Source of the DNA: Brettanomyces bruxellensis
Taxonomy: Eukaryota; Ascomycota; Pichiomycetes; Pichiales; Pichiaceae
Direction of reading: 5' to 3'
Assembly (NCBI RefSeq): GCF_011074885.1
Contig: NC_054689.1
Span: 806,001-870,000, forward strand
Length of the DNA: 64,000 nt
The notes under the pieces are model-generated. The model worked only from the letters and a program-made list of their open reading frames with translations, did no database searches and had not been told where the DNA came from. Positions 9,877-23,441 of this stretch are shown piece after piece (the first letter of the stretch is position 1; every line of letters begins with the position of its first letter). Made by a program: the position numbers and the translations under genes.

Positions 9877-11199
9877 CTACTCTCTCACAAACATACCAGC
9901 AGCACCCTGACCTCCTCCAATGCACATGCTTGTAACACCAATTTGACCTGGGGCAAGTTCCCTTATCAATGTGCAGATCTGTCGCGCACCCGTACACCCT
10001 AAAGGATGACCGAGAGCTATAGCACCACCTCGAGGATTCACTTTCCCAATAGGAATTCCAACTTTATTGATGGAGAAAAGTGCCTGGCCGGCAAATGCCT
10101 CGTTTATCTCGTATACTTGTACATCATCCTTCGATAGCTCTACCTTTTTTAGAAGTTTGGGGATCGCGTATGCTGGACCAACTCCCATAATAGAAGGTGG
10201 AACACCAACTATCGCCGTAGCCACATACTTTGCCAAAATAGGCAACTCGGACTTCATGGCCATGTCTCTTCTCATCAAAATTACTGCTGCTGCACCATCG
10301 CTGATCTGTGATGAGTTTCCGGCATGGGATGTTCCATCTTTCTTAAAAGCTGGCTTTAATCTAGAAAGAGATTTGGCAGTAACGTTTGGTCTTGGTCCCT
10401 CGTCATCCTTGACAACAATCTGGCGGTGTACTGATGGCTTTGATTTATTGTGATTATTGCTATTCTGTTGATTTTGCCGCCCTTGTTCATCATCCTCCTC
10501 CTCATATTCCTCCCCATCGTCCTCGTCTTGATCCTCAATTGTAATAGGTAAAATTTCATCTCTGAACAATCCCAACCTCACAGCTCTCTCTGCCTTCTGG
10601 TATGAGGAGGCGGCAAACTGATCTTGCTCCAATCTTGTCAACCCATACTGACTGTTCACATTCTCGCTTGTCGTTCCCATAGGCAACATGCAATTTTTTG
10701 CATCATTTGAGGCATTCTTGACCGAATCCGAGATGTGGGGTGCTGCCTGAGGTCCATAATTGTTGGACATGCTCTCCACACCTGCCGCCAATCCACAGTC
10801 TATCTGGCCTGTGATTATCTTGTTGGCAATATCATTAACGGCCATAAGTCCCGATGAGCATTGTCTGTTCAAAGCAATAAACGGAGCTTCAGCTGGCACA
10901 CCTGCAGCAATAATCGCTGCACGATGCTCATTAACGCCAGCTCCCGGATTAAGTACATTCCCCACACTCACATCCTCGATCCACTTTGGATCTACTTTAA
11001 CTTTCAGCAAAACTGCAGACACTAGTTTCATGAGAAGCTCGTCTGAGTTCAAATTCTTGAATTTACCTTTACCCGCCCTCGTGATTGCTGTTCGATATGC
11101 AGCCACAATCACCACATCGTCTGGATTTTTCTCTGTCACCTCGTCTTTTTTGCTTTTGGTACCTCTTATGTGTCTTTCAAGTTGTTGTAAGCGTTGCAT
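9877..11199 (-). CDS. POT1: Peroxisomal 3-ketoacyl-CoA thiolase
   Basis: Carries out the last step of peroxisomal beta-oxidation, cleaving 3-ketoacyl-CoA with CoA. The N-terminus RLQQLERHI (residues 3-11) fits the PTS2 pattern R/K-L-x5-H-L/I, so import would be through PEX7. The catalytic residues are present: Cys114 in NRQCSSG, His398 in GGAIALGHPLGC and Cys426 in SMCIGGGQG. The 440 residues exceed the usual 415-420 because of an acidic, then Asn-rich insertion (about residues 222-262) between EILPIT and the conserved DDEGPRPN. The frame stays intact across it. The ATG at 11199 gives the PTS2 its expected position. Upstream is a 12-bp direct repeat next to the start. Fatty-acid induction is typical of the family but I cannot point to a clear oleate element. 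Confidence 0.95.
   Translation of the reverse strand: MQRLQQLERHIRGTKSKKDEVTEKNPDDVVIVAAYRTAITRAGKGKFKNLNSDELLMKLVSAVLLKVKVDPKWIEDVSVGNVLNPGAGVNEHRAAIIAAGVPAEAPFIALNRQCSSGLMAVNDIANKIITGQIDCGLAAGVESMSNNYGPQAAPHISDSVKNASNDAKNCMLPMGTTSENVNSQYGLTRLEQDQFAASSYQKAERAVRLGLFRDEILPITIEDQDEDDGEEYEEEDDEQGRQNQQNSNNHNKSKPSVHRQIVVKDDEGPRPNVTAKSLSRLKPAFKKDGTSHAGNSSQISDGAAAVILMRRDMAMKSELPILAKYVATAIVGVPPSIMGVGPAYAIPKLLKKVELSKDDVQVYEINEAFAGQALFSINKVGIPIGKVNPRGGAIALGHPLGCTGARQICTLIRELAPGQIGVTSMCIGGGQGAAGMFVRE
10414..10536 (-). repeat. Low-complexity acidic/Asn insertion in POT1
   Basis: In-frame GAN/GAR-rich stretch encoding a run of Asp and Glu, then Gln/Asn, inside the thiolase gene. The S. cerevisiae protein has only a short linker here. 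It ends just before the conserved DEGPRPN. Confidence 0.75.
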
Positions 11200-11244
11200 A
11201 TTGGTTGGTTTGGATTATTTTGACTATACCAAGCTGTTTTTTTG

Positions 11245-11276
11245 TGATACTATATGATATTGTATGATACTATATG
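11245..11276. repeat. 12-bp direct repeat next to the POT1 start
   Basis: Two exact copies of TGATACTATATG with starts 20 bp apart. Position in the POT1 promoter or 5' UTR suggests either a regulatory element or a slippage duplication. Confidence 0.6.
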
Positions 11277-11612
11277 CCTTATTGTCCAGTTATTTTATCT
11301 TATCCTCTTAACTTCACCCTCTAATTATATTGATGTCATCTCCACCTCCATGCTATTGCCTCCTTATATACATTTTCACATCATTGCATGTGACAATTCA
11401 GACAAAATATCGGAATCTCATGTCATTAATCATAGCCAATGTGTAATTACCCCGAGATGGTATCCGACGTATTCTGTAATTGCGAAAGTTGTTGTGACAC
11501 AGCATTGTTCTTCCCCGCATTTCTGTTTGGAGATTTTCAAATATGACTCCGGGAAAAAAGTTACTTGTGTTTTTACCTGCACTTTTTTTAATACTTTCTC
11601 ACTCCATACTAT

Positions 11613-11678
11613 CTCGTCCATACTTCTCTCCCATACTTCTCTCCCTACTTTCTCTCCCATACTTTTCTCTCCCATGCA
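11613..11678. repeat. Degenerate pyrimidine-rich tandem repeat
   Basis: Several imperfect copies of a 12-15 bp unit containing CTCTCCCATACTT. Seen by eye only; the unit length varies between copies. Confidence 0.5.
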
Positions 11679-11787
11679 TTTCTTTCGCGCTTTCCCTATT
11701 TCATGCTTTCTATTTTTTTCATGTGGGGTAGTATACTTTTCATTTGCTTTCTTCAACTCCGCACATACCAAAATCATGCAGGCTTAC

Positions 11788-13209
11788 TTAATGCTTCATA
11801 ATCTGGCCAAGTTTGGCCTCCCATTCGTCATTCCATTTAACGCTACTCTCGTGCACCGCACCTGACTTCAGTTTGCCCATCACTTCAGGCTCACAAAACA
11901 AAATCCTGTTCAACTTCTGGCCCATTTCCTCACCACTCTTATTATCCGACATGCATACACCATTTTGTCCTTCATGTACAAGTTCATGTATCACTGGATA
12001 GCCCATTGACAAAACAGGGACTCCAGATCCAAATAAATCAACTATTTTCATTGGTAGGTCGAGCCCCGAGCTCGAGTAATGTAGTGATATGCCCAAATCA
12101 GCTATTCTGAGAACTTTGGGGTACTCTTCATCCGATAGCCACACACTCTTGATTGTGACATGTGACCAGTTGTGAGCTGCTGTTCTTTTCAAAAAGGCGT
12201 TTTTCAACGGGCCCTTTCCGGTAACTATCATCAATACTTTGGGCTTTGCCTTTTCTTCTTCGAGTAAGTCATCCAACGCAATTAGTCCATCGACGAGCAC
12301 ATTAAAATCCTCATCTGCAGTGAATGAAGTGGCCGTGATGAGTATTTTATCTTTTGTGGAGTCAAACTTTGTTCCGGCGAATATTTCTGCATGGTTTGCC
12401 TGAATATCACGGAATTCCGCTCTTCCACTCAATGGTCTAAACTTCTCCGCTGGTCTATCATGAAGTGTGATAACTTTCTTTGATGGAAACCCAAACTTTC
12501 CAATAAGAAACTTCCTCATTGCATCTGTGACTGTCAAGTTCAAATCCGTGTACTTTGCACCAAGACACCTTTCGTATGCCTTAAGAAACCTCACTAGGGG
12601 ATGTCTCTCGCTTTGATACCTCAAATTCAAGATTGTGTAGTTTAAATTGTGCCAATCGATCACCAACTTGATGTGTGGGCAGATGGTCAGCTTGAGCAGA
12701 ACCAAAATTGCAAGTAGAGGAAAGCATGGTGGGTTTTGTATCAGCACATACTTTGTGCGGTCTGTAATTACCCTTGTGAGAACTCCCACCAACTCGAATA
12801 TCTGTGAAATTGCTTTCGAAGCAGCAAATAGTGCATATGGAAGATGCCGCGTGTTTCTTATCACAGAGATCTCATTCAATTCTATATCTTCATCATACAA
12901 AAACGAAGGTAGAGCACTTTCAATGTATCCGCACACATTTACGAGAAATCCATGCTCCACAAGACTTCTCGCCTGGTATGTAATTCTTGGCGACCGCCCT
13001 AAGTCTCCCAGCACTATGACAACTGCCTCGTCTGCATCCTTGTCCGATAGTCTTAGTCTTTTCCTCCTGATTCCAAGCCAGTATGTGAGACTTGCCACGA
13101 AATAGTAGAAGAAGAACGGAATGATAACCCAAACAATGGCTATCCGGATGAGATGCGGCCTCCAGTTCACACCGGCAAATACAGCATCCATTTCGGTCAA
13201 ATCACGCAT
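11788..13209 (-). CDS. ALG1: Beta-1,4-mannosyltransferase ALG1
   Basis: Adds the first mannose from GDP-mannose to chitobiosyl-diphosphodolichol on the cytosolic face of the ER, the committed mannosylation step in making the N-glycan precursor. The 473 residues show one N-terminal hydrophobic anchor (about 21-45) and a GT33/GT-B body. Motifs include LGDLGRSPRITYQARSL (about 72-88), the Q-N-P-P segment near 160, the D-W-H-N-L-N-Y segment near 185, and a C-terminal donor-site region with GLDLPMKIVDLFGSGVPV. The ATG at 13209 puts the membrane anchor at the N-terminus as in the family. It is in tandem with POT1 and divergent from the gene at 13448. Functionally related to OST1 in this window, but there is no sign of clustering. 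Confidence 0.93.
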   Translation of the reverse strand: MRDLTEMDAVFAGVNWRPHLIRIAIVWVIIPFFFYYFVASLTYWLGIRRKRLRLSDKDADEAVVIVLGDLGRSPRITYQARSLVEHGFLVNVCGYIESALPSFLYDEDIELNEISVIRNTRHLPYALFAASKAISQIFELVGVLTRVITDRTKYVLIQNPPCFPLLAILVLLKLTICPHIKLVIDWHNLNYTILNLRYQSERHPLVRFLKAYERCLGAKYTDLNLTVTDAMRKFLIGKFGFPSKKVITLHDRPAEKFRPLSGRAEFRDIQANHAEIFAGTKFDSTKDKILITATSFTADEDFNVLVDGLIALDDLLEEEKAKPKVLMIVTGKGPLKNAFLKRTAAHNWSHVTIKSVWLSDEEYPKVLRIADLGISLHYSSSGLDLPMKIVDLFGSGVPVLSMGYPVIHELVHEGQNGVCMSDNKSGEEMGQKLNRILFCEPEVMGKLKSGAVHESSVKWNDEWEAKLGQIMKH

Positions 13210-13447
13210 GCTTCGTGGCTTGTTATCTGTGAATTGTATCTTTTCCTACTGGAAATTAGGTAGTACTTACGTGTTGTTGGTTCTGCATTGGCATGAAAAG
13301 TTTCAATTCGCGCTTCGAGTATTTCCTTTTATGAATGATAAAAAAAAGATAAATAACAGGAAAAAAAAAAAAGGATTTTCTTCCCTCTCTTATATCTTTC
13401 CGAGAGTTCCATAACAAGTGTAATCTAGGAAAGTAGTACTTATAACC

Positions 13448-14401
13448 ATGAATATGTCGGAAAGTGATCAATTGTCTGATATGGAAGATTTCAACTCCAC
13501 CAAGAGCGTTCTGACTCCAAAGGAAGTATACGATTTCGATACCAATGTGAGCACCGAAAAACCACAAAAGCAGAAAAGAGTCACCTTCGCCGAACCAATG
13601 GTTCTGTATCCTTTAACTGAAGGGCAGGAGATTAAATCCTCAATGCAACAAACTCGGAGGAGTACGAAATCGGGACAAGAGCAAAGTGCCAAAACCACTC
13701 GCAAGAATAATTCGACAAGCCAACTTTCACCAAGATTATACAATTTTGATTCGGACCCAGTTGAAAATGTGTTGGACTCGAAAAGTTTGTTTTCGTACGA
13801 ACTTCGTCCAGATGAGCAACGCATAGAAGCCATTATCCGGCAAGTTGGAGACAGTATCATAGATCGATGCAAAAGCATAGCAGAAAACAAGGTTGGCATG
13901 GACAGCATACACGATCTTTACATGGATTTTGTAAAGGAAAACCAGAAAGAATTGAATGAGCAGCTTTCAAATGTGTATGAAGAATTATGGAAGGTGACTA
14001 AATCCAGAGAGAACTATCGTGATTATTGTGGCAAGCTTGTTTTAGTTATCCACGGGTTAATGGAGGAAATCCTTATTCCGCTGCTATCTTTTACAAATGC
14101 AAATAAAGAGGAGCATTTAGAGGATATGCTTGAGAAAGATAGATCAAAGTATGATACGGCATACGAGTTGGTTCGTATTCTGGAAGATAAACTAAGAAAA
14201 TGTGAGGGAGTGTTTGTTCATGAGCATTACGAAACCATAGAAGACACCGAGGAGAAGAAGGGAAAGCTAGACGAGTACTTGAAGGTTGTTGATTATCTTA
14301 AGGCTCAGACAAACTCCAAGCTTCTGTTTGGATTGAAGAAGTTGGTTAAAACGTTTGAGGAAGAGGAGCAGGAGGGGAAGGAAAAACGCGACATTGACTG
14401 A
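13448..14401 (+). CDS. Unknown coiled-coil protein with a PP1-docking RVTF motif
   Basis: I do not recognise this 317-residue protein. The N-terminal third is Ser/Thr-rich and probably disordered, and contains KRVTFAEP at residues 43-50. RVTF preceded by basic residues fits the RVxF docking motif for the protein phosphatase 1 catalytic subunit. A second conserved-looking block (LSPRLYNFDSDPVENVL) follows near residues 92-108. The C-terminal two thirds are predicted helical and coiled coil, ending in a Glu/Lys-rich tail. A second Met two codons later could also be the start. It is divergent from ALG1 with a 238-bp shared upstream region. A kinetochore, spindle or PP1-regulatory role is possible but purely inferred from RVxF plus coiled coil. 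Confidence 0.75.
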   Translation: MNMSESDQLSDMEDFNSTKSVLTPKEVYDFDTNVSTEKPQKQKRVTFAEPMVLYPLTEGQEIKSSMQQTRRSTKSGQEQSAKTTRKNNSTSQLSPRLYNFDSDPVENVLDSKSLFSYELRPDEQRIEAIIRQVGDSIIDRCKSIAENKVGMDSIHDLYMDFVKENQKELNEQLSNVYEELWKVTKSRENYRDYCGKLVLVIHGLMEEILIPLLSFTNANKEEHLEDMLEKDRSKYDTAYELVRILEDKLRKCEGVFVHEHYETIEDTEEKKGKLDEYLKVVDYLKAQTNSKLLFGLKKLVKTFEEEEQEGKEKRDID

Positions 14402-14519
14402 TGTCGCAAATATTATAGGTGATGATCGTAAAATGAATAAAAAACACCACGCTTGGAGGATGCTAATTGCTAGGATGAATAATTAAGGAAATGTGTGTGA
14501 GAAAGATGGAGGTAGGGTG

Positions 14520-14730
14520 AATATTTCAGAAAGCGTAGTATTTCAAATAAAGCTGCTAGTTAAGATAGTTCGGATAGTACTTAAATAGTGATAAAGCTGG
14601 TATTTCTGGGTTTAAAATAGTAAGGATATTATTTCAAATAGCAATGAAGCTAATATTCTAGTACATAAAAGAGTTAGAATAGTATTTAAATAGTAATAAA
14701 GCTGGTGTACTTAGGCTAGCAATAATTATT
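14520..14730. repeat. Degenerate AT-rich tandem repeat upstream of ARO1
   Basis: Repeated variants of a unit reading roughly AGTATTTAAATAGTAATAAAGCTGG, about 50-60 bp apart, with three or four recognisable copies (for example around 14577-14601 and 14681-14705). Copies differ by several bases. Confidence 0.5.
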
Positions 14731-14852
14731 ACAGTATTTGCTAGTCCCGGGATGAGAAGAATATATCATTTTCAGTGTCTGCCCTAAGCGCTACCGGAGT
14801 GGAGATGCCAGTGAAAAATGAATAATATGAAAGAAGGGAAAAATGAAAGAAA

Positions 14853-14863
14853 TGACTGAGTCA
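14853..14863. promoter_or_regulatory. Gcn4-type site upstream of ARO1
   Basis: TGACTGAGTCA includes TGAGTCA, a perfect Gcn4 recognition half-site pair, 184-194 bp upstream of the ARO1 ATG. ARO1 of S. cerevisiae is under general amino-acid control by Gcn4, so the location makes biological sense. Binding in this yeast is inferred. Confidence 0.55.
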
Positions 14864-14902
14864 TCTCCGAGAAAAAAAAAAAAAAGAGGATGTGAAAAAT
14901 GA

Positions 14903-19723
<4,821 letters not shown>

Positions 19724-19834
19724 ATTTGCTTCACTATATAGTTCTTTGTGTTTAGTTATGTTATTTCGTTACTGTGTCTTGTAGTGTGAACCCCTAGCTT
19801 AAATATTAAGCTGAATATGGGAGATAATATGTGA

Positions 19835-19955
19835 GGTGATGTGAGGTAATATCTAAAGTAAATATTTGGGGTAATATCTGAGGTAATATCTGAGGTAATA
19901 TCTGAAGTAAATATTTGGGGTAAATATCTGAACTAAATATCTGAACTAAATTATC
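19835..19955. repeat. Tandem repeat of a GGTAATATCTGA-like unit
   Basis: About eight degenerate copies of a 12-bp unit (GGTAATATCTGA, GTAAATATCTGA, AGTAAATATTTGG). The middle copies are nearly exact. Confidence 0.7.
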
Positions 19956-19979
19956 TCACCTCTTTCCATCTCAATTCTA

Positions 19980-20070
19980 TTTCATCTTTTCTTACATTTC
20001 ATCTCCATTTCATCTCATCTCATCTTACCTTATCTCATCTCACCTTTCTCATCTCATCTTATCTCATCTC
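19980..20070. repeat. CATCT/CATCTCATCT pyrimidine-rich microsatellite
   Basis: Irregular run of TCATCTCATCT units ending 9 bp before the RAD59 ATG, so it probably forms the RAD59 5' UTR or core promoter. Confidence 0.65.
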
Positions 20071-20078
20071 TTCAAACC

Positions 20079-20738
20079 ATGTCTCTCACTTCATGCCAGC
20101 AATACTCCCTTGATCGAACAAGCAAGCAATCCACTACTGTCGAAAAATACCAATTCGGAGACCAAGATGCAGACATCAAACCAACTCAAGGGGGACTGCA
20201 ATGGTTTCCTGATACATCCATGTGGAATATCGAGGACATACAACGAGAACTAGGCCACATGACATTCAAGCCGGCCTCAAAATGGTCCGTGGACAGAATA
20301 TCACGTTTTTTCTCTCTGATTGAAAGAAAAAGCATCGAGTTACAGCAGAGTCGACCAGGATTCGGCCATCAATACCAAAAGTTACCAATCAGCACTGTGC
20401 TAAATTGTGCAAACACAGCATTCGGGTTCTGCAACTGGTCCAGCGAGGTCGTTCCCGGTTCTGGAAAGCTTGTGAAGTACGCGAAATCAGATGATGCCGA
20501 ACAGTGCTACAACGTGGACTACGAGCTAAAAATAAGGCTCATCCTAAAAGACGGTACTACACTAACCAGAAATGGCACAGGAAGCGCCAGGTCGTTGCCC
20601 CTAAGTCAGGAATTCTCAAAGTGCAGAAAGGAGGCCATGACAAACGGCCTAAAGAACTGCTTTTACTCGTTGATCGGATTATTGGTGGACTACGAGGGAA
20701 AAGTGAAGGACGGATACTACGACAGGTACAAAAGCTGA
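20079..20738 (+). CDS. RAD59: Rad52-family recombination protein RAD59
   Basis: Single-strand annealing factor that assists Rad52 in homologous recombination. The 219 residues consist almost wholly of a Rad52-type annealing domain: TVLNCANTAFGFCNWSSEV, then VDYELKIRLILKDGTTLTRNGTGSAR, then a C-R-K-E-A-x-T-N-G-L-K-N segment. There is no long C-terminal Rad51-binding tail. Size agrees with S. cerevisiae Rad59 (238). The larger RAD52 is also in this window at 58133-59281, so this is the small paralog. The start ATG follows a pyrimidine-rich repeat. The 3' end is only 45 bp from the convergent VPS33 stop codon. Confidence 0.9.
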   Translation: MSLTSCQQYSLDRTSKQSTTVEKYQFGDQDADIKPTQGGLQWFPDTSMWNIEDIQRELGHMTFKPASKWSVDRISRFFSLIERKSIELQQSRPGFGHQYQKLPISTVLNCANTAFGFCNWSSEVVPGSGKLVKYAKSDDAEQCYNVDYELKIRLILKDGTTLTRNGTGSARSLPLSQEFSKCRKEAMTNGLKNCFYSLIGLLVDYEGKVKDGYYDRYKS

Positions 20739-20783
20739 TGAAATATCAGTGCTGGCACTTTAAACTTTGCTTAGTAAATACAG

Positions 20784-22946
20784 TCAGATGAGCGACTCCA
20801 CCACATCCTTACCCTTGATGATCCCCGTGGTGAGAATTAGCAACTGCTTACCCCTGGTTGATTCATTTCTCGACAGAACGTACCGGATAGTGGCTATTTC
20901 ACTGTATGTGATTCCACCAATGATACTCACGATAATCATATCCCTCCTCACGTGATAACGGCTGCTGAGCGATGCCAGTTTTGGCGGGATCAAAGTCGAG
21001 AAAAGACCCCTCTTGGATTCTGGAACCAACAAGTCCTGATACACCTCACCACTGATGTCACTCATGCGGAGGTTGTCCCAGCCGTATTTTCTATATCTAG
21101 CATTCTTAGCGGTGGTCTGCTTTCTCGATCCATCTTCTGCTGACAGGAAGTCTCGGTCATAAATTGCTTCGACAAGTCTTGTTGTAAGTGGAACGTATCC
21201 GGGAAGTGCAAAGCTTGGCTGCCCGACTTCCGACGGCTCCTGGCTCTCTTCCACCGGCATGAGGTTCATGCTGCTGACAACCGACTTGAAATTCCGAATC
21301 AACTGCACATCATCCTTGTCCGTATCGCTCACTGTTGTACGTGTGGAGAGAAAGTTGAGCTGAGGCTCCCGAGAATAAAGAAGATGCAGATCTTGCAATC
21401 TCAGAAATAGCGAAACGTACTGAACTCCGTAATTATTTAATATCCCTTCCTTCAACATTTTATACTCCTGCTCTCTAATTCCTGACTTCACTATACTCGT
21501 GAGGATTAAGAGTCTAACGACATCGCTTATGTCCGGGTCATATTTATACATAAAATCAAGTATTGCCGTACAGTTGCTCTTACTGTCTAACGTGTCCGCA
21601 ACAATGCTCTGCTGTAGATCGATGAATTGCTCATAGTATGTCTGGTTGAGCTCACTCTTGCCAAATATTGCATTAAGCTGCTCATTGCTGTTTGACGGTG
21701 CTATTACATCGACAATATGCTCTGCAAGTAATGTGTGCTTTTGGACAAATGTTTGCATCTCCTTCAATCCATTAAGCCCCTCCACAAAGTCCTTCATCTC
21801 AGATATGTTCTTCAATTGACTTCGCTTATCATATTCTGTCTGGAGCTCCCTCGCATTTTCATTCAAAACGGATCCAACCATCGAGAAGTTGAGGTCTCTA
21901 ATCTTCGGATATATCTTATCTTTAGGGTCTCCAAGCCGGATGTTTATCTTTTCCTTGTTGTCCCGCGTGTAGTTCACAATCCCAAGCTTTGTACCGAATA
22001 CCTCATTGCAAAGACCAGAGTAACAAAGCTCACTTAAAAGACAGCTGGCAAAGTCCACACCGCGATCAAGACACACAAAATCAACGTTTCTGTTGAAAAA
22101 TGAGAATTGATCCGTGAATAACGTACTGTCTTGGTCTTCTATTCGTTTTCTTTCGTTTGCAGACATTTGTGTCAAATGTTCAGAGTATAGCTTCTGGTAA
22201 ATCTTCCACAACTTAGTCGACAAATTTCCTTTCAAATACACGTTTGTAATTCTTATTTTATAGTTTGATTCGAAAACTAGCCGAAGCAGAGCGCTTGCCA
22301 TCTCTTCAATAGGCCTAATGGTATTATATCTTAAAAGTGGACCTAGCCCTCCATTCTCCATTTCCAACGTTATAATATCATTATCAAGGGCAGCGAAAGT
22401 TCCCATCTTCCAGCTGTACACACTAGATAGGTTTTCCCAAACTCCTTGCTCTTGGAAAAAGCTTTTTGTGGATTGTGCCATACCGTGATCAACTGTAATG
22501 AGATTTGTGTACTTGGAAGGTGAGCTGAAAATTAAAAGCTTCTTCTTCAAAAAAGTGGCCAATTTCTTAAGATCATTAAGCGATCGATTTAAAAGTATAA
22601 TCACTACACTGTCAAACTGTTTCAGAAGTGCATTGTAATCGTAAGTATGTTCATCATCATAATCTAGCCAAATCACTTTCGAGATTCCCGTCGACTCTTT
22701 CAATTTCGAGAAAGACGACAATATATTGATTCTAGAAGTCAATTCTTTTTCAAGTATAAGAAGATGTCCCCCATCCGACTTCTGATTGCTTGCATGTGTG
22801 ACTTCATTTCCAATTGTGATGATACCTGAGGACTCTTTATCGTTTATATCTTGAAATATTGAAAGCAACTCCTCCAGAGATCGCTTTCTCAAGTAATCAA
22901 ATGATATGAGGTTTGCAGTCACTGACTTCAATGTAGGCTCAGGCAT
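20784..22946 (-). CDS. VPS33: Vacuolar sorting SM protein VPS33
   Basis: Sec1/Munc18 subunit of the HOPS and CORVET tethering complexes, which chaperone SNARE assembly at the vacuole and endosome. At 720 residues it is slightly longer than S. cerevisiae Vps33 (691). SM-family marks include FVCLDRGVDFASCLLSELCY (about 290-310), the K-I-Y-P-K-I-R-D-L-N-F segment (about 340-352), and the C-terminal IVSIIGGITYSEIATIRYVL (about 680-700), which is typical of Vps33 rather than Sec1, Sly1 or Vps45. Convergent with RAD59, and upstream of COX9 on the same strand. The ATG at 22946 begins the family N-terminus (LISFDYLRKRSLEELL). Confidence 0.9.
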   Translation of the reverse strand: MPEPTLKSVTANLISFDYLRKRSLEELLSIFQDINDKESSGIITIGNEVTHASNQKSDGGHLLILEKELTSRINILSSFSKLKESTGISKVIWLDYDDEHTYDYNALLKQFDSVVIILLNRSLNDLKKLATFLKKKLLIFSSPSKYTNLITVDHGMAQSTKSFFQEQGVWENLSSVYSWKMGTFAALDNDIITLEMENGGLGPLLRYNTIRPIEEMASALLRLVFESNYKIRITNVYLKGNLSTKLWKIYQKLYSEHLTQMSANERKRIEDQDSTLFTDQFSFFNRNVDFVCLDRGVDFASCLLSELCYSGLCNEVFGTKLGIVNYTRDNKEKINIRLGDPKDKIYPKIRDLNFSMVGSVLNENARELQTEYDKRSQLKNISEMKDFVEGLNGLKEMQTFVQKHTLLAEHIVDVIAPSNSNEQLNAIFGKSELNQTYYEQFIDLQQSIVADTLDSKSNCTAILDFMYKYDPDISDVVRLLILTSIVKSGIREQEYKMLKEGILNNYGVQYVSLFLRLQDLHLLYSREPQLNFLSTRTTVSDTDKDDVQLIRNFKSVVSSMNLMPVEESQEPSEVGQPSFALPGYVPLTTRLVEAIYDRDFLSAEDGSRKQTTAKNARYRKYGWDNLRMSDISGEVYQDLLVPESKRGLFSTLIPPKLASLSSRYHVRRDMIIVSIIGGITYSEIATIRYVLSRNESTRGKQLLILTTGIIKGKDVVESLI

Positions 22947-23441
22947 ACCCTTTCTAGTCTATGCGTTTATTACAATTGATGTGGACTAATCGTAGCCTTA
23001 ATATGTCTAACGTACCGACATACGTACCCAGGTAAAGATTGTGTGAATTTAATAAAAAATTACCGAAATATGGAATGCGCGCTAATTGCTGCGATCAATA
23101 TTTCCAAAGATGAGTTACAATATATGACTAGAAATGAATCATACAATTCAAAATTAAAGAAATGTACGCTTGTAACCTTCAAAAAAATAACGTGATTTCA
23201 CGTAGCGAACCCATTCAAGCAAACATACGGATAATAAAGAAAAGAGAATAAATAATGCAGTACCAGCCTTAAGTATACGCGAGTAGCATAATATACCAGG
23301 CAACTAACATGCTCTGTGAGGATTTCCAGACTGTCTAAAGACATCGAAGAAACATCGCTTTACAAACACTTAAGCAGATCGTACTAAACCATCTGGTACC
23401 TAAGTGGCCATAAATAATCAAAATAAAGTGATTCGATAAAT
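22947..23441. other. Intergenic region between COX9 and VPS33
   Basis: VPS33 promoter and COX9 3' flank. AT-rich, with no gene or strong motif recognised. Confidence 0.6.

Larger units (their letters stand above)
11200..11787. other. Intergenic region between ALG1 (upstream) and POT1 (downstream)
   Basis: Promoter of POT1 and 3' flank of ALG1. It holds a 12-bp direct repeat TGATACTATATG at 11245-11256 and 11265-11276, 46-77 bp upstream of the POT1 ATG. A pyrimidine-rich degenerate repeat of about TCTCCCATACTT covers about 11613-11678. Open frames on both strands here, including a 203-codon one running into ALG1, are judged chance products of the simple sequence. Confidence 0.55.
19724..20078. 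other. Intergenic region ARO1-RAD59, mostly simple repeats
   Basis: Contains a GGTAATATCTGA-type tandem repeat and a CATCT-type pyrimidine repeat just before RAD59. No gene. Confidence 0.7.

Noticed and set aside
11254..11865. 203-codon plus-strand ORF
   Set aside because: Translates simple pyrimidine repeats into Ser/Phe/Leu-rich noise and runs antisense into the conserved ALG1 end.
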